Positions 1 through 7,182 of a DNA stretch of 11,129 nt are shown here, one piece after another (position 1 is the first letter of the stretch; each line of letters opens with the position of its first letter). The notes below the pieces were generated by a model. That model was not told where the DNA came from. It saw nothing but the letters and a program-made list of their open reading frames with translations, and made no database searches. Origin of the DNA: Burkholderiales bacterium (GTDB lineage: Bacteria > Actinomycetota > Thermoleophilia > Gaiellales > Gaiellaceae); contig JAICUZ010000059.1 of the NCBI GenBank assembly GCA_025935595.1, positions 1 to 11,129 of the forward strand, given 5' to 3'. Made by a program: the position numbers and the translations under genes.

Positions 1-1
1 T

Positions 2-1390
2 CGCCTCGTCCGTGCACTTGCTTCGCAACGCAAGCCGCTTGCCTTTTCCGGCCTGAGCGTCATGCTCGCGCTCGGCATCGCTTCTGCCCTTGGCCTCGCC
101 AGAGCTTCCGCGTCCGTCACCTGGCGCGGCGACTACGAGTCCGGGAACTTCTCGCAATGGACCCTCGGCGTCCAGCAGAAGGTCGACGGTCGCGCGACGA
201 TCGTCTCGAGCCCGAACCGCCAGGGCCGCTACGCCGCCCGCTACGAGGTCGACCCCGGCGACAACAACGTCGTCGGCTCGGGGACCGGCGAGCGCACGGA
301 GGCGCTCACGAGCCAGGCGCTGACCGACGGGTACGACGGGCACGAGAACTGGTACGCGTGGTCGACGATGTTCGCGCCCGGCTTCACCTCCAACTCTTCG
401 ATGTGGAACGCCTTCACGCAGTTCCACCAGACCGGGAGCACCGGGCAGGCGATGCAGTTCGACGTCGTGCAGAACTCGATCATGTTCCTCTCGTGGGGCG
501 GCGACTTCAACAACCCGACCTCTTGCAGAGCAACGCTCGACACGAACAAGCAGAACGGCGTCTGGTACGACTTCGTCTTCCACGTCAAGTGGTCGGCGAA
601 CCCGTCCGTCGGCTTCTTCGAGATCTTCGAGAACGGGAAGCTCGTCGTCCCGCGCACGTACTGCCCGACGCTCTACAGCGGGCAGGGCGTGTACATGAAG
701 CAGGGCTACTACCGCAACGCGCAGTCCAACACGGCCGTCATCTACGACGATGGCACGCGCCGCGGCAGCAGCTATGCGGACGTGATCGCCGACTTCCCGG
801 CCGGCACCTGGCCGAGCACCCCGGGCGGAACGGTGCCGACGACGACGACCCAGACCACCACGACCGCGCCGACGACGACCACAGCCACGACGACCACGGC
901 TACGACGACGACGGCTCCCACCACGACTGCGAGCCCGCCGACGACGACCACGCCGCCGACCACCACCTCGAGCTCCGGCAACGGCCGTGACGGCAACCAG
1001 GGCAACGGGAACGGCAACGCGAACGGCCACAAGAAGGACGGAAGCTCGCGCTTCCTGGCCAACGCGACGATCGTCCGGCCGACCGCGCACGTGCGGCTCG
1101 TGAGCTCCGCGATCTACCTGACGAATGCCAAGAGCCTCCGGATCTCCGTCGTCGCGAGACGCGGCACCCACGTCAGGGTCCCGATCCTCGCTCGGAGCAA
1201 GGTTGCGGGCGTCAAGACCGGCTACTGGCGCAAGACGCTCGTGACCGGCCCGCTCGCGAACGGACGCACGGCCCTCCAGCTGCGCGTCCCGCGGTCGAGG
1301 CTGCACCACGGGGAGCGTTATGCGCTTCGCGTCCGTGTGCTTCAGCCGCAAGGGTTGCTGAAGACGCTGTACCTGCCGTTCCGCGGCTGA
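2..1390 (+). CDS. Secreted polysaccharide lyase-like protein (heparin lyase I family), 5'-partial
   Basis: Probably an extracellular lyase or glycan-binding protein acting on uronic-acid-containing polysaccharide. The frame is open to the left edge. The first ATG (position 62) has no Shine-Dalgarno and would give a signal peptide with no basic n-region, whereas the upstream codons supply several Arg/Lys and more hydrophobic residues, so the true start is probably outside the window. Numbering from the ATG: hydrophobic h-region 1-13; likely signal peptidase cleavage after Ala-Ser-Ala (15-17); lyase-like jelly-roll domain about 19-250, with WRGDYESGNFSQW, WYAWSTMF, QFHQTG, FHVKWS, FEIFENGK and YMKQGYYR, a pattern I recognise from heparin lyase I family (PF14099) proteins. 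A Thr/Pro linker (257-302), a Gly/Asn stretch (about 303-328) and an unrecognised, probably beta-rich C-terminal domain (about 330-442) follow. Substrate cannot be told from sequence. It is convergent with the ABC operon and shares its terminator hairpin. Confidence 0.8.
   Translation, partial: RLVRALASQRKPLAFSGLSVMLALGIASALGLARASASVTWRGDYESGNFSQWTLGVQQKVDGRATIVSSPNRQGRYAARYEVDPGDNNVVGSGTGERTEALTSQALTDGYDGHENWYAWSTMFAPGFTSNSSMWNAFTQFHQTGSTGQAMQFDVVQNSIMFLSWGGDFNNPTSCRATLDTNKQNGVWYDFVFHVKWSANPSVGFFEIFENGKLVVPRTYCPTLYSGQGVYMKQGYYRNAQSNTAVIYDDGTRRGSSYADVIADFPAGTWPSTPGGTVPTTTTQTTTTAPTTTTATTTTATTTTAPTTTASPPTTTTPPTTTSSSGNGRDGNQGNGNGNANGHKKDGSSRFLANATIVRPTAHVRLVSSAIYLTNAKSLRISVVARRGTHVRVPILARSKVAGVKTGYWRKTLVTGPLANGRTALQLRVPRSRLHHGERYALRVRVLQPQGLLKTLYLPFRG
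830..967 (+). repeat. Low-complexity ACG/ACC repeat encoding a Thr-rich linker
   Basis: Imperfect tandem ACG and ACC codons, interrupted by CCG, GCC or GCG, encode a run of Thr with occasional Pro, Ala and Gln (residues 257-302 from the ATG at 62). Such linkers separate catalytic and accessory domains in secreted actinobacterial enzymes and are often O-glycosylated. The repeat is prone to length change by slippage. It also creates long spurious open frames, including a Val-rich one on the minus strand. Confidence 0.85.
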
Positions 1391-1413
1391 GCCACACCTC
1401 GGCGACCCTGCTT

Positions 1414-1448
1414 CACGCGAGCCGCAGACGACGTCTGCGGCTCGCGTG
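1414..1448. terminator. Perfect inverted repeat, probable bidirectional terminator
   Basis: Bases 1414-1430 (CACGCGAGCCGCAGACG) are the exact reverse complement of 1432-1448, with one central A. As RNA this gives a 16-bp stem with a 3-nt loop on either strand. It sits 23 nt after the stop of the lyase gene and 3 nt beyond the stop of the convergent ABC ATPase gene. There is no clear U-tract on either side, as is common in high-GC actinobacteria. A protein-binding palindrome is a less likely alternative because of its position between two convergent stops. Confidence 0.75.
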
Positions 1449-1451
1449 CGA

Positions 1452-2729
1452 TCAGCGGTCGATCCGCCCGTCCTCGATCCTCCACACACGGTCTGCATGG
1501 ACTGCCGCAGACTCGTCGTGCGTGGCGACGAGGCACGCGGTGCCGTCGGCGCACGCCGCGTCGAGCGCTCCCCACACGAGCGCCGCCGAGGCCGCGTCCT
1601 GGTGAGAGGTCGGCTCGTCGGCGAGCAACGCCGCCGGGTTGTCGACGAGCGCGCGTGCGAGCGCCGTGCGCTGCTGCTGGCCGACCGACGTCTCCGTGGG
1701 CAGCCGATCGCCGAGCTCGGCAAGGCCGAGCCTCGCCAGGATGTCGGCGACACGCGCGTGGTCGTCCGAGCCACGCAGCCGAAGCGGTAGGCCGACGTTC
1801 TCGGCGACGCTCAACTCCGGCAGGAGGCCGAACCGCTGCGCGAGGTGCGCGGTCTCGTGCCACCGCAGGCCGGGCGTGCGCACGGTTCCCTCGTCGGGCT
1901 TCAACCAGTCGCCTGCAGCCATCAGCAGCGTCGACTTGCCCGACCCCGACCTGCCGAGGAGGACTGCGAGCTCTCCCGCGCGCACGTCGAGCGATGCGCC
2001 GTCCACGACAGCGGCGCGCGCGTATCTCTTCGTCACCCCCTCGAGCACGACAACCGGCTCGTCGCGCGCCGCACGCACATGCGGGTGGTGCGGCACCGGG
2101 ATCGTCGGCAGGGTCAGCTCGAGCCTCGTGTCCGCCAGCTCGACGAGCTCCGCGTCGTGTGTGGCGACGACGACGGTCCGTCCAGCCGCGGCCGCGGCGC
2201 GTAGCTCGGCGACCGCGAGCGCGGACGCTGCCCGGTCGAGCTCGGCGGTTGGCTCGTCGAGCAGGATGACCGGCGTCTCGCGCGACAGTCCGACGGCGAG
2301 CGCGGCCCGTGCCTGCTCGCCGCCGGACAGCGCGCTCGCGACTGCGTCGAGACGATGCGCGAGGCCGAGTCGTTCCGCGTGCTCGAGGCCTCGGGCGCCG
2401 AGCTGTTCGCGCAGCGTGAGCTGCGGAACCAGGTTCGCAGCCGCGCGTTGCGCGAGGAACGCGACGGTCTCCCGCCGGAACCGGCGGAGCGCCGCACCGC
2501 GCAGGGGACGTATTTCGACCCCGTCGATCGTGATCTCGCCTGCGTCGGCCGCATCGATGCCGCCGAGGATGCGGAGCAGCGTAGATTTGCCGGAGCCCGA
2601 CGGCCCGACGAGCGCGCCGACTGCGCCCGGTGGGAACGCGCCGTCGACGGCATGGAGAGCTTCCACCGATCCCGCGGCGGAGCGGTAGCTCCGCTGTACG
2701 CCGGAGAACCGCACTCCGTCATGCGACAC
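1452..2729 (-). CDS. ABC transporter ATP-binding protein with two fused nucleotide-binding domains
   Basis: Cytoplasmic ATPase that should power the permease encoded immediately upstream. The 425 residues hold two complete ABC domains. NBD1: Walker A GPSGSGKST 42-50, Q-loop Gln94, signature LSGGEQ 134-139, Walker B VILLDEP 154-160, H-loop His191. NBD2: Walker A GRSGSGKST 259-267, Q-loop Gln298, signature SVGQQ 348-352, Walker B ending DEP at 371-373, H-loop His404. Both catalytic Glu (159, 372) are present, so both sites look competent. The class is the FtsE/LolD/MacB-type ATPase that pairs with FtsX-fold permeases. I chose the GTG at 2729 because GGAGG lies 6 nt upstream; a longer open frame reaches 2792 but adds only an Arg/Ser-rich tail. 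The start overlaps the permease end by 11 nt, implying translational coupling. It is the last gene of the operon. Substrate unknown. Confidence 0.9.
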   Translation of the reverse strand: MSHDGVRFSGVQRSYRSAAGSVEALHAVDGAFPPGAVGALVGPSGSGKSTLLRILGGIDAADAGEITIDGVEIRPLRGAALRRFRRETVAFLAQRAAANLVPQLTLREQLGARGLEHAERLGLAHRLDAVASALSGGEQARAALAVGLSRETPVILLDEPTAELDRAASALAVAELRAAAAAGRTVVVATHDAELVELADTRLELTLPTIPVPHHPHVRAARDEPVVVLEGVTKRYARAAVVDGASLDVRAGELAVLLGRSGSGKSTLLMAAGDWLKPDEGTVRTPGLRWHETAHLAQRFGLLPELSVAENVGLPLRLRGSDDHARVADILARLGLAELGDRLPTETSVGQQQRTALARALVDNPAALLADEPTSHQDAASAALVWGALDAACADGTACLVATHDESAAVHADRVWRIEDGRIDR

Positions 2730-5328
2730 GGAGCGCCTCCGCGACGTCGGACCGGGCCGCGATCGCGACCGCGAGCGCACCGAGGAGCGCACCTGCGGCG
2801 ACCGCGGCCGTCAAGCCGAGGGCGAGCGTCGTCCACGGCACGATCAGCACCGGTGACGGTGCGTAGACCGGAAGCGCGTCGACGTGACGTGCGATCGGCG
2901 ATGCGGCGGCGGTCGCGACGGCTGCGCCGACCACACCGGCGAGCAGGACGATGCCGCCGGCTTCGAGTGCGAGCGCAGCCGCGTCGCGGCTGCGGCTCAG
3001 CCCCATGCGTGCGACGAGCGCGGACGCGATCAGCTGTGCTCTCTGCCTCGCCTGCAGATAGAGGAGCAGCGCCATGAGCGCCAGCACCGCGGCCGCCCCT
3101 CCGATCACCTTGACGTATCGGTAGCTGCGCTTCGCTGCGCCGACCGACGCGTCGTCGTAGATGTGTGAGAGCGTCGTCAGGTACGCGGGAGCGAGCGCCG
3201 AGGTGTCGAGCACCGGCAGGATCGTGTGCGGGTCGCCCTTCGCCCAGAGATACCCCGTCGCAAGCGGGGGCGGGTCGAGGATCTTCGCGTCGCGTGCGGC
3301 GCGATGCAGCGCCGCACGCGATACGAGCAGCGCGGGTCGCCCTGCACTGGAACCGGGCAGAGGAGCATGTCCGACGACGTGGATCGGGATCCGGGCGCCT
3401 TGCGTGAGGATCGCGTCCGCCTTCGGTGAGCCGGGTGTCGCGATCGCCGCAAGCTCCGGCCCTCGGTAGCGCGCGACCTTCGGCAACAGCTTTCGCGGGT
3501 CGTCGCTCCAGCCGTCCCCCCAGCGGATCGTTCGCTCGAGCGCGCGCGGATCGCCTGCGATCACGTCGACCCGTTCGCCCGACGGGAACACCGTGTACGA
3601 GTCGTCGATCTGGACGACGGCGACCGGGAACCGGAACGGCTTGAGGACGCGCACGAGCGGGTCGACGACCCCCTGGACATCGCTCCCGTTTGCGACAAAC
3701 GCCTTCTCCGCGACGCTTCGTTGCAGTGAGCTCGAGAGCGTCGCTGCGTAGGCAAACGTGCCGAACGACGTTGCCGCTGCGACGACGACCGCGGCGAAGA
3801 GGCCGCGTGTCGCGGCGATGCGACGGAGGGCGAGGAAGACCTCGGGTGGCGCTTCGCCGCCGCGATGTGCGAGCGCGCGGCGGAGCAGCCGGACGGCCAG
3901 GCCCGCGCTGCCGACGGAGGCGAACACCGGAACGAGGAAGACGGCGAGCCTCGGGTGGCTTCCACCGCCGGCGTCGCGGGCGACTCCATGCCCGGCGACG
4001 ACGAGTCCGAGCAGCACGCCGGCGGCGGCAAGCGGAACCACCTCCCACGGGATACGTGTGACGTGGCGTCGCCGCTCGTGCGCACCGGTACGCCGCGGGA
4101 ACGCGACGGCGGCCCCGACGGCGATGCAGATGATCCCAACCGCTGTGGCAGCTGCCGCGCGCACTGCTCCGGCACCGACCGTCTCCCCGGTCACGGTCCC
4201 CGCCGGCGCGAGTGCGCGCAACGCGACCACTGCGACGCCCAGACCCGCGCCGAGGCCGACGAGTGCAGGGAGCAGTGCCTCGAGCGCGGTGCGTGAGGCG
4301 AAGACGCTTGCGGCCTCGCCTCGCACGAAGAGCACGTGTGCCTCGTCCGTGCGACGCCGCACGAGGAAAAGGCCCGCTGCGACGCATAGGCCGAACGCGA
4401 TCACGAGCCCGATCGCCGAGAGCAGCGAGATCGTCGGCGCCACCGATGCCACGTCGGTCGACGCAACGGTGAGCGCTGCGCTCAGCGACGAGCTGGTCTG
4501 GCAGACACGTGGACGGCAGCCGAGATCGGAGCGCGTGACGACCTGCCTGCCGAGCTCGCGGAAGCGGTGCTCGAGCCGTTGCGCGTCCGCGAACGAGAGA
4601 CCGTGCGGATCGACCGGGAACTCGAAGCGGTTCTCGACGACGGGAAACAGCGTCCGCGCGACGCGTTGCAGCGTCGCCTCGTCCATCAGGACGAACGGCG
4701 GCGGCACCGACGGGTCTGGTCCGAGGTTGCGGATGTCCTGCTGCCAGTTCGCCCAGTACGGATTGTCGCGGTCACCCTCGAGGGAGCGGTAGATCCCCGC
4801 GACCGGCAGGCGGACGATCCGCGGCGTGCCGACGAGTGCCTGGATCGTCAGCCGGAGCGTGTCGCCCGGCCGGAGGTGCGTCACCGTCGCCATCGAGTCG
4901 GCGATCCAGACGCCCGGCTTCGCAACGGATGCGACGTGCTTCACGTGCGCGATCGCTCCGGTGCGTGAGAGCACTTTGACGGCGAAGCCCGGTGCGTCCG
5001 AGCCGGAGACCTGGATGCCCTCCGTCGGGATGAGCGACGAGAGCACCGGACGGCCGAGGAATCGAACCGAGCGGCCGAGGCGGGTCGCCGCCGCGCGGCG
5101 CGACCCGTCGCCGCCTATCCGACCCTCCTGGACGCGTAGCTCGAAACCGGCGGCGAGCGGCGACATCGAACGCAGCTGCGCGTTCAGCGACTCGCTCTCG
5201 ACGCCCGCACGCACGAGCGGCACCGCCGACGCCGCGAGCGTCGCGAGTGCAGTCGAGAGCACGACCGCGGCCAAGACCGGTGGGTGCCGGCGCAGGAGCA
5301 GAGGCGCCTTGACCCACAGGACCCGCAC
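2719..5328 (-). CDS. FtsX/MacB-type ABC transporter permease, ten predicted helices
   Basis: Integral membrane partner of the downstream two-NBD ATPase. The 869 residues show a tandem FtsX arrangement. TM1 is about 17-41, followed by a large extracytoplasmic domain (about 43-300), then TM2-4 (about 301-323, 351-373, 388-410). Two linking helices follow (about 429-449, 461-482). The second module has TM7 (about 509-531), a second external domain (about 532-740) and TM8-10 (about 741-759, 790-810, 831-857). This is the ten-helix layout of FtsX-like permeases (PF02687), which work by mechanotransmission or move lipids, lipoproteins or peptides, not by classical import. CRPRVC at 271-276 could form a small disulphide loop in the first external domain. 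The GTG start follows an in-frame stop at 5338 and a weak AGGG 7 nt upstream. It begins 17 nt after the deacetylase stop. Substrate not deducible. Confidence 0.88.
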   Translation of the reverse strand: MRVLWVKAPLLLRRHPPVLAAVVLSTALATLAASAVPLVRAGVESESLNAQLRSMSPLAAGFELRVQEGRIGGDGSRRAAATRLGRSVRFLGRPVLSSLIPTEGIQVSGSDAPGFAVKVLSRTGAIAHVKHVASVAKPGVWIADSMATVTHLRPGDTLRLTIQALVGTPRIVRLPVAGIYRSLEGDRDNPYWANWQQDIRNLGPDPSVPPPFVLMDEATLQRVARTLFPVVENRFEFPVDPHGLSFADAQRLEHRFRELGRQVVTRSDLGCRPRVCQTSSSLSAALTVASTDVASVAPTISLLSAIGLVIAFGLCVAAGLFLVRRRTDEAHVLFVRGEAASVFASRTALEALLPALVGLGAGLGVAVVALRALAPAGTVTGETVGAGAVRAAAATAVGIICIAVGAAVAFPRRTGAHERRRHVTRIPWEVVPLAAAGVLLGLVVAGHGVARDAGGGSHPRLAVFLVPVFASVGSAGLAVRLLRRALAHRGGEAPPEVFLALRRIAATRGLFAAVVVAAATSFGTFAYAATLSSSLQRSVAEKAFVANGSDVQGVVDPLVRVLKPFRFPVAVVQIDDSYTVFPSGERVDVIAGDPRALERTIRWGDGWSDDPRKLLPKVARYRGPELAAIATPGSPKADAILTQGARIPIHVVGHAPLPGSSAGRPALLVSRAALHRAARDAKILDPPPLATGYLWAKGDPHTILPVLDTSALAPAYLTTLSHIYDDASVGAAKRSYRYVKVIGGAAAVLALMALLLYLQARQRAQLIASALVARMGLSRSRDAAALALEAGGIVLLAGVVGAAVATAAASPIARHVDALPVYAPSPVLIVPWTTLALGLTAAVAAGALLGALAVAIAARSDVAEALRVA
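2736..2740 (-). promoter_or_regulatory. Shine-Dalgarno GGAGG fixing the ABC ATPase start
   Basis: On the minus strand GGAGG is followed by CGCTCC (6 nt) and the GTG start at 2729. The site lies inside the 3' end of the permease gene. It decides the GTG start over the longer open frame that begins upstream. Confidence 0.65.
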
Positions 5329-5345
5329 TTCGAAACCCTAAGCGA

Positions 5346-6176
5346 TCAGTTCGATGAGAAGCCGTCGAGAGCCGCCTCGACGAGCTCCGGCAGCGTGCGC
5401 ACGTTGTAGCCGCCTTCGAGTACGGCCCCGACACGCGGCGCGAGCTGCGACGCACGCTGCGCGAATTCGCGAAATGTGTCGGTCGACACGTACATGTCCG
5501 CGAGCGGATCCTCGGCGTGCGCGTCGAAGCCCGCCGACACGAGCAGCAGGTCCGGCTCGAACTTCGCGACTGCCGTCTCGACGGTCCGCCATGCCTCGAG
5601 GTACCCCTCGTCTCCCGTGCCTGCGCGGAGCGGCAGGTTGACCAGCGTCGGGCCTTGCTCGTCAGGCCCGCCCGTGCCGGGATAGAACGGCCACTGGTGC
5701 AGCGAGACGAACAGGATCGACTCGTCGTCGGCGACGATGTGCTGCGTCCCGTTTCCGTGATGTACGTCCCAGTCGACGATCGCGACGCGCCCGACGTCGA
5801 GCTCCGCCTGCGCCCACCGGGCCGCGATCGCGATCGAGTCGAAGAGGCAGAACCCCATCGCGCGGTGACGCTCGGCGTGATGGCCGGGCGGCCGCGCGAG
5901 GGCGAACCCGCCGGTGCGCGCCGCCTCAATCGCGGCGCCGGCGGCAAGCAGCGCCGCCTCGAAGGTCGTCTCAGTGCAGAGCGTGTCACCGTCGATGAAG
6001 CCGCGTGTCGTCCTCACCTGCTCGAGGAGCTCGGGCGCGTGGCAGCGAAGGATGTCCGCTTCCGTCGCGGAGCCGCACTCGACGAACGGGAATCGCTGAT
6101 GCAGCACTGCGATGCGCTGCTGCGACTCCGGATGGCCGCCCGTCGGGTGAAGGCGGACGAACGACGGGTGGCTTAT
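5346..6176 (-). CDS. Histone deacetylase-fold amidohydrolase (AcuC/HDAC family)
   Basis: Zinc-dependent hydrolase expected to remove acetyl groups from acyl-lysine or acetylated polyamines. Numbered from the proposed ATA start: N-terminal family motif HPTGGHPES 10-18, active-site RPPGHHA 95-101 (paired His99/His100), DWDVHHGNGTQ 135-145 (zinc ligands Asp137, His139), SAGFDAH 214-220 (Asp218, third zinc ligand) and EGGYN 254-258 (catalytic Tyr257). All catalytic residues are present. The usual FNN after GFCL is FDS here. At 276 residues it is compact for the family. The first normal start, GTG at 6107, would remove the conserved HPTGGHPES segment. The homologous reading continues upstream to codons ACG GAG CTC ATA AGC with no ATG, GTG or TTG. 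I end it at ATA (6176-6174), which overlaps the upstream TAA as ATAA, but this start is uncertain. Fourth gene of the operon. Confidence 0.87.
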   Translation of the reverse strand: MSHPSFVRLHPTGGHPESQQRIAVLHQRFPFVECGSATEADILRCHAPELLEQVRTTRGFIDGDTLCTETTFEAALLAAGAAIEAARTGGFALARPPGHHAERHRAMGFCLFDSIAIAARWAQAELDVGRVAIVDWDVHHGNGTQHIVADDESILFVSLHQWPFYPGTGGPDEQGPTLVNLPLRAGTGDEGYLEAWRTVETAVAKFEPDLLLVSAGFDAHAEDPLADMYVSTDTFREFAQRASQLAPRVGAVLEGGYNVRTLPELVEAALDGFSSN

Positions 6177-6379
6177 GAGCTCCGTTGCAAATCCTCGAGG
6201 ATCCGCTGCGGCGAGGCGCCGCTGCGCCCGACGAGGTAGGTGAGCAGCGGAGCGGTCCGGCGGTCGTCGCTCGTGTGCGCTGCGATGCGCGCGATTTTCA
6301 GCAGCGCGTCCGCGTCGTCGTCCGTCAGCTCCGCATCGACGCCGAGCTCCTTCGTGACGCGTTCGAGCCAGTCGTTCAT
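6173..6379 (-). CDS. Small DUF6457-like protein
   Basis: A 68-residue acidic, probably cytoplasmic helical protein with no signal peptide or membrane segment. It opens MNDWLERVTKELGV, has an acidic DDDADALL turn (about 20-27) and a TAPLLTYLVGRSG segment (about 42-54). This resembles the small DUF6457 proteins of actinobacteria (often N-(D/E)WL at the start and AP-L-T-(F/Y)L-G later), some of which lie next to or are fused with molybdenum-cofactor proteins. No molybdenum-cofactor gene is present here. The ATG overlaps the exonuclease stop as ATGA, so translation is probably coupled; the Shine-Dalgarno is weak. Function unknown; the family match is from memory of the pattern. Confidence 0.72.
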   Translation of the reverse strand: MNDWLERVTKELGVDAELTDDDADALLKIARIAAHTSDDRRTAPLLTYLVGRSGASPQRILEDLQRSS

Positions 6380-7182
6380 CGGAGCGACTCTAGACGGCCC
6401 GCGAGGTTGCCCAGCCCGAGCTCGGACGCGTGTGCGGCGGCGCGCTTCCAGTCCGGCGGCGTCGCCTGGAGCTTCGGCAGCGGTGCAGCGGCGTCCATGG
6501 TCGCGATGTCGCGGTAGAGGAGGAGGTCGTCGGCGATCTGCGGGAAGCGACCGTCGGCGAGCGCCTGCGCAAGGGAGCCGTGTTGGCGGAGCACGTCTGC
6601 TGCCTTCTTCGGGCCGACACCGGGCGCGCCGGGGATCTTGTCCGACGGGTCGCCGCGCAGGGCGATGAAGTCCGGCACCTGCTCGGGCTCGACGCCGTAG
6701 CGCTCGAGCACCTCCGGAACGCCGATGCGCGCGAGCTCGCTCACGCCTTTGACCGGCTGCAGGATCGTCACGTGGTCATTGACGAGCTGGAAGGCATCGC
6801 GATCTGACGTTGCAACGAGGACCGGCCCGGTCCAGGTGCGCGAAGCGGCGGCGAGGAAGTCGTCCGCCTCGTAGCCGCCGGCCTTCGCGACCGCGAACCC
6901 GAACGACTCGACCAGGGCCGGCAGCATCCCGAGCTGCTGCAAGATCGAAGGCTCGAACTCGCGGCCCGATTGATACGCGGGAAGCGCCTTGTGCCGGTAG
7001 GTCGGCGTCTCGAGCGAGTCCCACGCGACCAGCACCGACTCGGGCTGCTCCGCTTCCCACAGTCGCATCAGGAAGTTCGCGAACCCGACGAGCGCGTTGA
7101 ATCTGATCGATTTCGGGAGCGCGTGGTATGCCCGGTGCGCGAGCGAGTCACCGTCGATCGCGAGCAGCAACCCTTCCCTCAC
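6376..7182 (-). CDS. Stand-alone 5'-3' exonuclease / flap nuclease (PolI N-terminal-domain type)
   Basis: Structure-specific metal-dependent nuclease that would remove 5' flaps and RNA primers; actinobacteria often have such a protein besides the PolI domain (for example mycobacterial FenA). The 268 residues show the FEN/PIN fold: metal-binding Asp10 in AIDGDSLAHRAYHA (8-21), VAWDSLETPTYRHKALPAY (52-70), the acidic pair in GGYEADDFL (102-110), ATSDRDAFQL (124-133), and the helix-3-turn-helix GDPSDKIPGAPGVGPKKA (177-194) that binds DNA and carries Asp178 and Asp181. No polymerase domain follows. The GTG at 7182 overlaps the acyltransferase stop as GTGA and has GAGG 7 nt upstream; a longer open frame to 7281 adds only an Arg/Gly-rich stretch and is rejected. 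Confidence 0.88.
   Translation of the reverse strand: MREGLLLAIDGDSLAHRAYHALPKSIRFNALVGFANFLMRLWEAEQPESVLVAWDSLETPTYRHKALPAYQSGREFEPSILQQLGMLPALVESFGFAVAKAGGYEADDFLAAASRTWTGPVLVATSDRDAFQLVNDHVTILQPVKGVSELARIGVPEVLERYGVEPEQVPDFIALRGDPSDKIPGAPGVGPKKAADVLRQHGSLAQALADGRFPQIADDLLLYRDIATMDAAAPLPKLQATPPDWKRAAAHASELGLGNLAGRLESLR

Noticed and set aside
830..967. CRISPR-like or tandem-repeat array
   Set aside because: Repeat units are single codons within a coding frame with no spacers; it encodes a Thr linker.
772..1062. Val-rich minus-strand frame that looks like a membrane protein
   Set aside because: It is the reverse reading of the ACG/ACC Thr-linker repeat, which forces Val and Gly codons.
2114..4387. 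757-codon open frame on the minus strand
   Set aside because: It is Arg/Ser/Pro-rich with no domain, and lies in another frame of the permease and ATPase genes, whose motifs and helices are clear. High GC removes stop codons and makes long false frames.
4772..5989. 405-codon minus-strand frame across the deacetylase and permease
   Set aside because: Alternative frame of two well-supported genes; Arg/Ser-rich and without motifs.
6107..6376. Reading the deacetylase frame further upstream through the DUF6457-like gene as a fusion
   Set aside because: The frame stays open, but the residues before ACG GAG CTC ATA have no family resemblance and lie over a good small gene in another frame.
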